DNA of 8,225 nucleotides from Thermoplasmatota archaeon (GTDB lineage: Bacteria > Pseudomonadota > Gammaproteobacteria > Burkholderiales > Thiobacillaceae), in assembly GCA_023475455.1 (NCBI GenBank), contig JAMCVR010000126.1, positions 1 through 8,225 of the forward strand. The letters run 5' to 3'. Of this stretch, positions 5,458 through 8,225 are shown piece after piece. Each line of letters opens with the position of its first letter. Position 1 is the stretch's first letter. The notes beneath the pieces were generated by a model. It saw only the letters and a program-made list of their open reading frames with translations, had not been told where the DNA came from and searched no databases. Both the position numbers and the translations under genes were made by a program.

Positions 5458-5826
5458 GGGGTTCTCCTTGCGAAAGTGATGACACGAAGTTTGACAAAGG
5501 CGCTGTTTCGCTTGTGCAGTATGCGCCGAACGGACTTCGGATGCCGGAACCGATTCTCCGAAAGCCGTTGGGTGTGGGTGGCGCAGATGAAAATTTAATT
5601 GCGGCAGCGGCGTGTTCGTATAGGTGAAATGCGCGATCTCTTGTAGGACAAACGTCAACCGCGCTGCGGCCGCTATCGGGCAGCAAGCCGGGCGGGTAGA
5701 CGATGCGGATTACCGTCACCCCCTCGCGGTCGAAGACCTCCAGCGCGCGTGCGGGGGGATCCGCGGCTAGCCCGGTCACACCCAGTCAGGGAGCGGCAGG
5801 GAACCGGCTCAAGGTACCATTCGGCC
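5458..5826. other. Intergenic region between the BON lipoprotein gene and mnmC
   Basis: About 370 bases without a recognised gene, lying between two divergent genes, so promoters for both are expected here; I cannot assign them with confidence. AGGAG for the lipoprotein gene is at 5464-5468 (minus strand). On the minus strand from 5779 down to about 5650 an open stretch reads ALEVFDREGVTVIRIVYPPG, which looks more like protein than chance, but it has no recognisable family or start and degenerates afterwards. It may be another gene remnant. Confidence 0.45.
5464..5468 (-). promoter_or_regulatory. Ribosome binding site of the BON lipoprotein gene
   Basis: AGGAG on the minus strand, six bases before the ATG at 5457, decides the start in favour of the signal-peptide form over longer in-frame options. 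Confidence 0.75.
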
Positions 5827-7650
5827 ATGCCGAGAACCATCGTCCCCGCCCGCCTCGAATTCAAGGACGGCGTGCCGTATTCCCCCGCTTATGGCGACAT
5901 CTACCATTCCGCCGACGGCGGCGCGGGGCAGGCGCGCCACGTGTTCCTGCAGGGATGCGGCCTGCCGCAGGGGTGGGCGCATCGGGATGCCTTCGTCCTG
6001 CTGGAAACCGGATTCGGCGCCGGGCTGAATTTTCTGGCGACCTGGGCGGCCTGGCGTGGCGATCCGGCGCGTCCGGCGCGGCTGCATTTTCTGTCGGTGG
6101 AGAAGCATCCGTTTTGTGCGGACGACCTGGCGTGCCTGCATGCGCAATGGCCGGAATTCGCCGCGCTTTCAACGGAACTGCTGGCGAACTGGCCGGAGCC
6201 GATGCCGGGCTTTCATCGCATCGCGCTCGACGGCGGCCGGGTGCAGCTCACCCTGATGCTGGGCGACGCTGCGGACTGCCTGCCGCAGCTGGAGGCCACG
6301 GTCGACGCCTTCTATCTCGACGGCTTCGCGCCCGACCGCAATGCCGACCTGTGGCAGCCCGGGCTGTTCGACGCGCTGGCGCGGCTGGCGAACCCCGGCG
6401 CCATGGCGGCCACCTACACGGTAGCGGCGCCGGTGCGGCAGGGTCTGGCGCAGGCGGGTTTCGCCTGCGACAAGCGCGCCGGCTATGGGCGCAAGCGGCA
6501 TTGCCTGAGCGCGCGTTTTGCAGGTGCAGGTGCAGCCCGCCAGAGTGAATCCGCCGCGCCGCGGCACGTCGCCATCATCGGCGCCGGCGTGGCGGGCGCG
6601 GCAACCGCGCGTGCGTTGGCGCGGCGGGGGATCGCGGTTACCGTGCTGGAGCGCGCCGATGCGCCGGCGCAGGCGGCTTCGGGCAATCCGGCGGCGGTGT
6701 TCCGGCCCATGATCTCGCGCGACGACAATCGGGCCACGCGCCTGACGCGCGCGGCCTTTCTGCACGACCTGCGTGCCTGGGCGACGCTGGGGGGCGTGGA
6801 ATGGGCGCGCTGCGGCGTGCTGCATCTGGCCAGGGACACGGACGCCGCGGCGAAGCAGCAGCAGGCGCTGGCCGCCACCGCGCCGCCTGCCGGGTACGCG
6901 CGCTGGGTGGAGCTGGCCGAGGCGCGCGAACTGGCGAGTTGGCCGGTCGCCGCGCCCGGCGTGTTTTATCCGGCGGCGGGCTGGGTGGTGCCGGGCAGCC
7001 TGTGCCGCGCCTGGCTCGACCATCCGGCGATCGGGTTGAAAACCGGCGGCGCCGTGACGCGCGTGCAAGCCGTTGCACGGGGCTGGCGGGTGCTGGGCGC
7101 CCATGGCGCCGTGCTGGCCGAGGCCGATGCCGTGGTGCTGGCGAACGCGCGCGATGCCCTGAATCTGGCCCCCGATCAGCCCTGGCCGCTCCACGCCGTG
7201 CGCGGGCAGGTCACGCAGTTGCCGCGCGGAAGCCTGCCGGACATCCGGCGGGTGATCGCACGCGAAGGCTATGTCGCACCGGGCGCGGGCCCGCTTCTGG
7301 TCGGCGCCACCTACGAGCATGATGACGACGACCCCACGCCGCGCGCGGCAAGCGACCTCGCCAACCTGGCGCGGCTGGAGGCGATCCTGCCGGGAGCGGG
7401 GGAGCATGTTGCGGCCGATCGGGTGAGCGGTCGCGCCTCGCTGCGCGCGACGCTGCCGGACCGGCTGCCGATCGTCGGTGCGGTCGACGGGCAAGCGGGG
7501 CTTTACGTGGCGGCAGGTTATGCCTCGCGCGGCGTGGTATGGGCGGGGTTATTGGGCGAGGCGCTGGCCGACCGCATGACCGGGCAGCCGTTGCCGCTGG
7601 AGGCCGATCTGCTGCGGGCGATTGCGCCGGAGCGTTTTATAGGTTATTGA
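5827..7650 (+). CDS. mnmC: MnmC, bifunctional tRNA (5-methylaminomethyl-2-thiouridine) modification enzyme
   Basis: This 607-residue protein has two domains. Residues 1 to about 240 are the SAM-dependent methyltransferase half: LEFKDGVPYSPAYGDIYHS near the start, the glycine-rich SAM motif ETGFGAGLNFL from residue 60, and DAFYLDGFAPDRN. From residue 247 the FAD-dependent oxidase half begins with HVAIIGAGVAGAATA (dinucleotide-binding glycines from 252), followed by ASGNPAAVFRPMIS near 284-297. The C-terminal YVAAGYASRGVVWAGLLGE is typical of DAO-type oxidases. The oxidase half removes the carboxymethyl group from cmnm5s2U34 of tRNA and the methyltransferase half then makes mnm5s2U34. The length is slightly below that of E. 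coli MnmC. The ATG at 5827 fits family N-termini; only a weak AAGG lies 12 bases upstream. It looks intact and is probably monocistronic. Confidence 0.95.
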   Translation: MPRTIVPARLEFKDGVPYSPAYGDIYHSADGGAGQARHVFLQGCGLPQGWAHRDAFVLLETGFGAGLNFLATWAAWRGDPARPARLHFLSVEKHPFCADDLACLHAQWPEFAALSTELLANWPEPMPGFHRIALDGGRVQLTLMLGDAADCLPQLEATVDAFYLDGFAPDRNADLWQPGLFDALARLANPGAMAATYTVAAPVRQGLAQAGFACDKRAGYGRKRHCLSARFAGAGAARQSESAAPRHVAIIGAGVAGAATARALARRGIAVTVLERADAPAQAASGNPAAVFRPMISRDDNRATRLTRAAFLHDLRAWATLGGVEWARCGVLHLARDTDAAAKQQQALAATAPPAGYARWVELAEARELASWPVAAPGVFYPAAGWVVPGSLCRAWLDHPAIGLKTGGAVTRVQAVARGWRVLGAHGAVLAEADAVVLANARDALNLAPDQPWPLHAVRGQVTQLPRGSLPDIRRVIAREGYVAPGAGPLLVGATYEHDDDDPTPRAASDLANLARLEAILPGAGEHVAADRVSGRASLRATLPDRLPIVGAVDGQAGLYVAAGYASRGVVWAGLLGEALADRMTGQPLPLEADLLRAIAPERFIGY

Positions 7651-7678
7651 TACGGCATTCAAATACAGCAAACATCGT

Positions 7679-7761
7679 CATTCCGGGCTTGACCCGGAAT
7701 CCAGCCAAAAACCAATAACGGCGCGCTTTGCGCGCCACTGGATACCGGCTTCCGCCGGCAT
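7679..7761. repeat. REP-like palindromic doublet downstream of mnmC
   Basis: Two related modules of about 25 bases face each other. The left (7679-7704) holds the hairpin ATTCCGGG/CCCGGAAT (7680-7687, 7693-7700) and ends ATCCAG. The right (7738-7761) starts CTGGAT and holds CCGGC/GCCGG (7745-7749, 7754-7758). Between them is a third perfect hairpin, GGCGCGC/GCGCGCC (7720-7726, 7730-7736). This resembles the dispersed extragenic palindromes ending GGAATCCAG that are common in proteobacterial intergenic DNA. Coming 28 bases after the mnmC stop, it may protect the mRNA 3' end or aid termination. No transposase is adjacent. Confidence 0.75.
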
Positions 7762-7775
7762 GGCTCTGGCACTGT

Positions 7776-7800
7776 CTGACTACTGGATCACAATAGTCAG
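7776..7800. repeat. 7-bp inverted repeat at the 3' end of the FlgN-like remnant
   Basis: CTGACTA (7776-7782) and TAGTCAG (7794-7800) enclose an 11-base loop. The right arm contains the stop codon of the minus-strand remnant. It could be the terminator stem of the gene that once ended here, but no T-run follows on either strand. Confidence 0.4.
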
Positions 7801-7943
7801 GCGACGGTGAGGGGTTTGCCTGCCTGCGCGGCGACAGCAAGACCATCGTGGTCGTATAGGCCGCCCTGGCGGGTGGCGCTGTGGATCAGCACATTCAGGG
7901 CCTGCCGGGTGGAACTCAACCGCATATCGATCAGCGCGCCCAA
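7797..7943 (-). pseudogene. 3' remnant of a minus-strand gene, possibly flgN
   Basis: On the minus strand about 48 codons end at the TGA (7797-7799) and read LGALIDMRLSSTRQALNVL, then IHSATRQGGLYDHDGLAV, finishing GKPLTVA. The helical heptad-like part followed by a GLYDHDG turn resembles the C-terminus of FlgN flagellar chaperones in betaproteobacteria. The resemblance is from memory and the assignment is tentative. The frame runs on beyond 7943, but there it overlaps the start of the plus-strand HTH gene, so the upstream part has been lost. No start codon with a ribosome binding site is seen. Confidence 0.42.
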
Positions 7944-8225
7944 TTGCCGAACATCGCATCCGTGCTCAAGGATGAAGTCGCCCGACTGGTCCGCAGGCAG
8001 CTTCGCGGCGAAACCGAAAGCCTCAAGAAGGCATCGAGCCGCTACCGCTCCGAGATCGCCGCTTTAAAGCGGCGCATCGAGGCCCTGGAAAAGCAGATAT
8101 CCCGCCTCGAAAGAATGGTGCCGAAGAAGGCCGCGCCTTCCGTCGACGGGGAATCCGAAACGAAACTAAGGTTCAAGCCGCAGGGTGTGCGTGCGCAGCG
8201 GACGCGGCTCGGCTTGTCCGCTGCG
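7944..8225 (+). CDS. Coiled-coil plus helix-turn-helix (XRE-like) transcriptional regulator, 3' end outside window
   Basis: Ninety-four codons are visible to the window edge. The product starts (M)PNIASVLKDEVARL, continues as a charged helix with leucine/isoleucine heptads (IAALKRRIEALEKQISRLER, about residues 40-59, a likely coiled coil), then a linker, then LRFKPQGVRAQRTRLGLSAA. The last part is the usual beginning of a helix-turn-helix domain in a small family of proteobacterial XRE-like regulators whose members begin MPNI. Its start codon is TTG (7944-7946) with no Shine-Dalgarno. The frame is open back to a TAG at 7857-7859, and a GTG at 7881 is an alternative, but sequence before 7944 is antisense to the FlgN-like remnant. 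It may be expressed poorly or not at all. The DNA target is unknown. Confidence 0.68.
   Translation, partial: MPNIASVLKDEVARLVRRQLRGETESLKKASSRYRSEIAALKRRIEALEKQISRLERMVPKKAAPSVDGESETKLRFKPQGVRAQRTRLGLSAA

Noticed and set aside
4909..5598. A 229-codon plus-strand frame across the CzcA fragment and the BON gene
   Set aside because: The CzcA similarity is in another frame, and the rest is antisense to the BON lipoprotein gene, which has a lipobox and a ribosome binding site.
5827..5827. A longer MnmC starting at the in-frame GTG around 5749
   Set aside because: The extra residues do not resemble MnmC N-termini, which begin shortly before the LEFKDG-type segment; the ATG at 5827 fits.
6169..7494. 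A 441-codon minus-strand open frame opposite mnmC
   Set aside because: It is a composition-driven shadow of the GC-rich mnmC gene: Arg/Gly-rich with no recognisable domain, while the plus strand encodes a clear two-domain MnmC.

Overview
The window is GC-rich bacterial DNA. The best-supported block (bases 2-3450) is the 3' part of an operon for the Qmo electron-transfer complex, in the arrangement qmoB-hdrC-hdrB. Such genes are known beside dissimilatory sulfur metabolism (APS reductase) in sulfate reducers and in chemolithotrophic sulfur oxidisers. The soluble HdrC/HdrB pair, a bifunctional MnmC, a BON-domain lipoprotein and the intergenic palindromes point to a proteobacterium, most likely a betaproteobacterial sulfur or iron oxidiser. 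That placement is inference; no rRNA or other taxonomic marker is present.

Layout. Bases 2-1060 hold the C-terminal half of QmoB: the end of the flavin domain, two [4Fe-4S] motifs and an MvhD-like domain. A 778-bp direct tandem duplication follows (copies 600-1377 and 1378-2155, identical where compared). It leaves a truncated hdrC (1114-1443) and a headless qmoB tail (1378-1838) between the intact qmoB and the intact hdrC (1892-2524). hdrB (2539-3450) ends the operon at a strong intrinsic terminator (3470-3498). Converging on this terminator from the other side is a minus-strand nitroreductase-family gene (3530-4117).

Bases 4118-5060 are a patchwork. They contain a 5'-truncated remnant of an O6-alkylguanine-DNA alkyltransferase, a small acidic protein gene with no assigned function (4576-4884), and a short fragment of a CzcA/CusA-type metal-efflux pump. 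A minus-strand BON-domain lipoprotein gene (5056-5457) follows, then about 370 bases with no recognisable gene. mnmC (5827-7650) encodes the two-domain tRNA wobble-uridine modification enzyme. Beyond it lie a REP-like palindromic doublet (7679-7761), a second hairpin, a minus-strand gene tail that resembles FlgN, and the start of a coiled-coil/helix-turn-helix regulator that runs off the window with a TTG start codon.

How the genes work together: QmoB, HdrC and HdrB are expected to form one cytoplasmic flavin/iron-sulfur module passing electrons between APS reductase and the quinone pool or another carrier. No membrane subunit is encoded in the visible part of the operon. The remaining genes look functionally unrelated to it and to each other. 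I see no CRISPR array, tRNA, rRNA or intact insertion sequence. The most notable item is the tandem duplication inside the qmo-hdr operon, which is either a very recent event or an assembly artefact.
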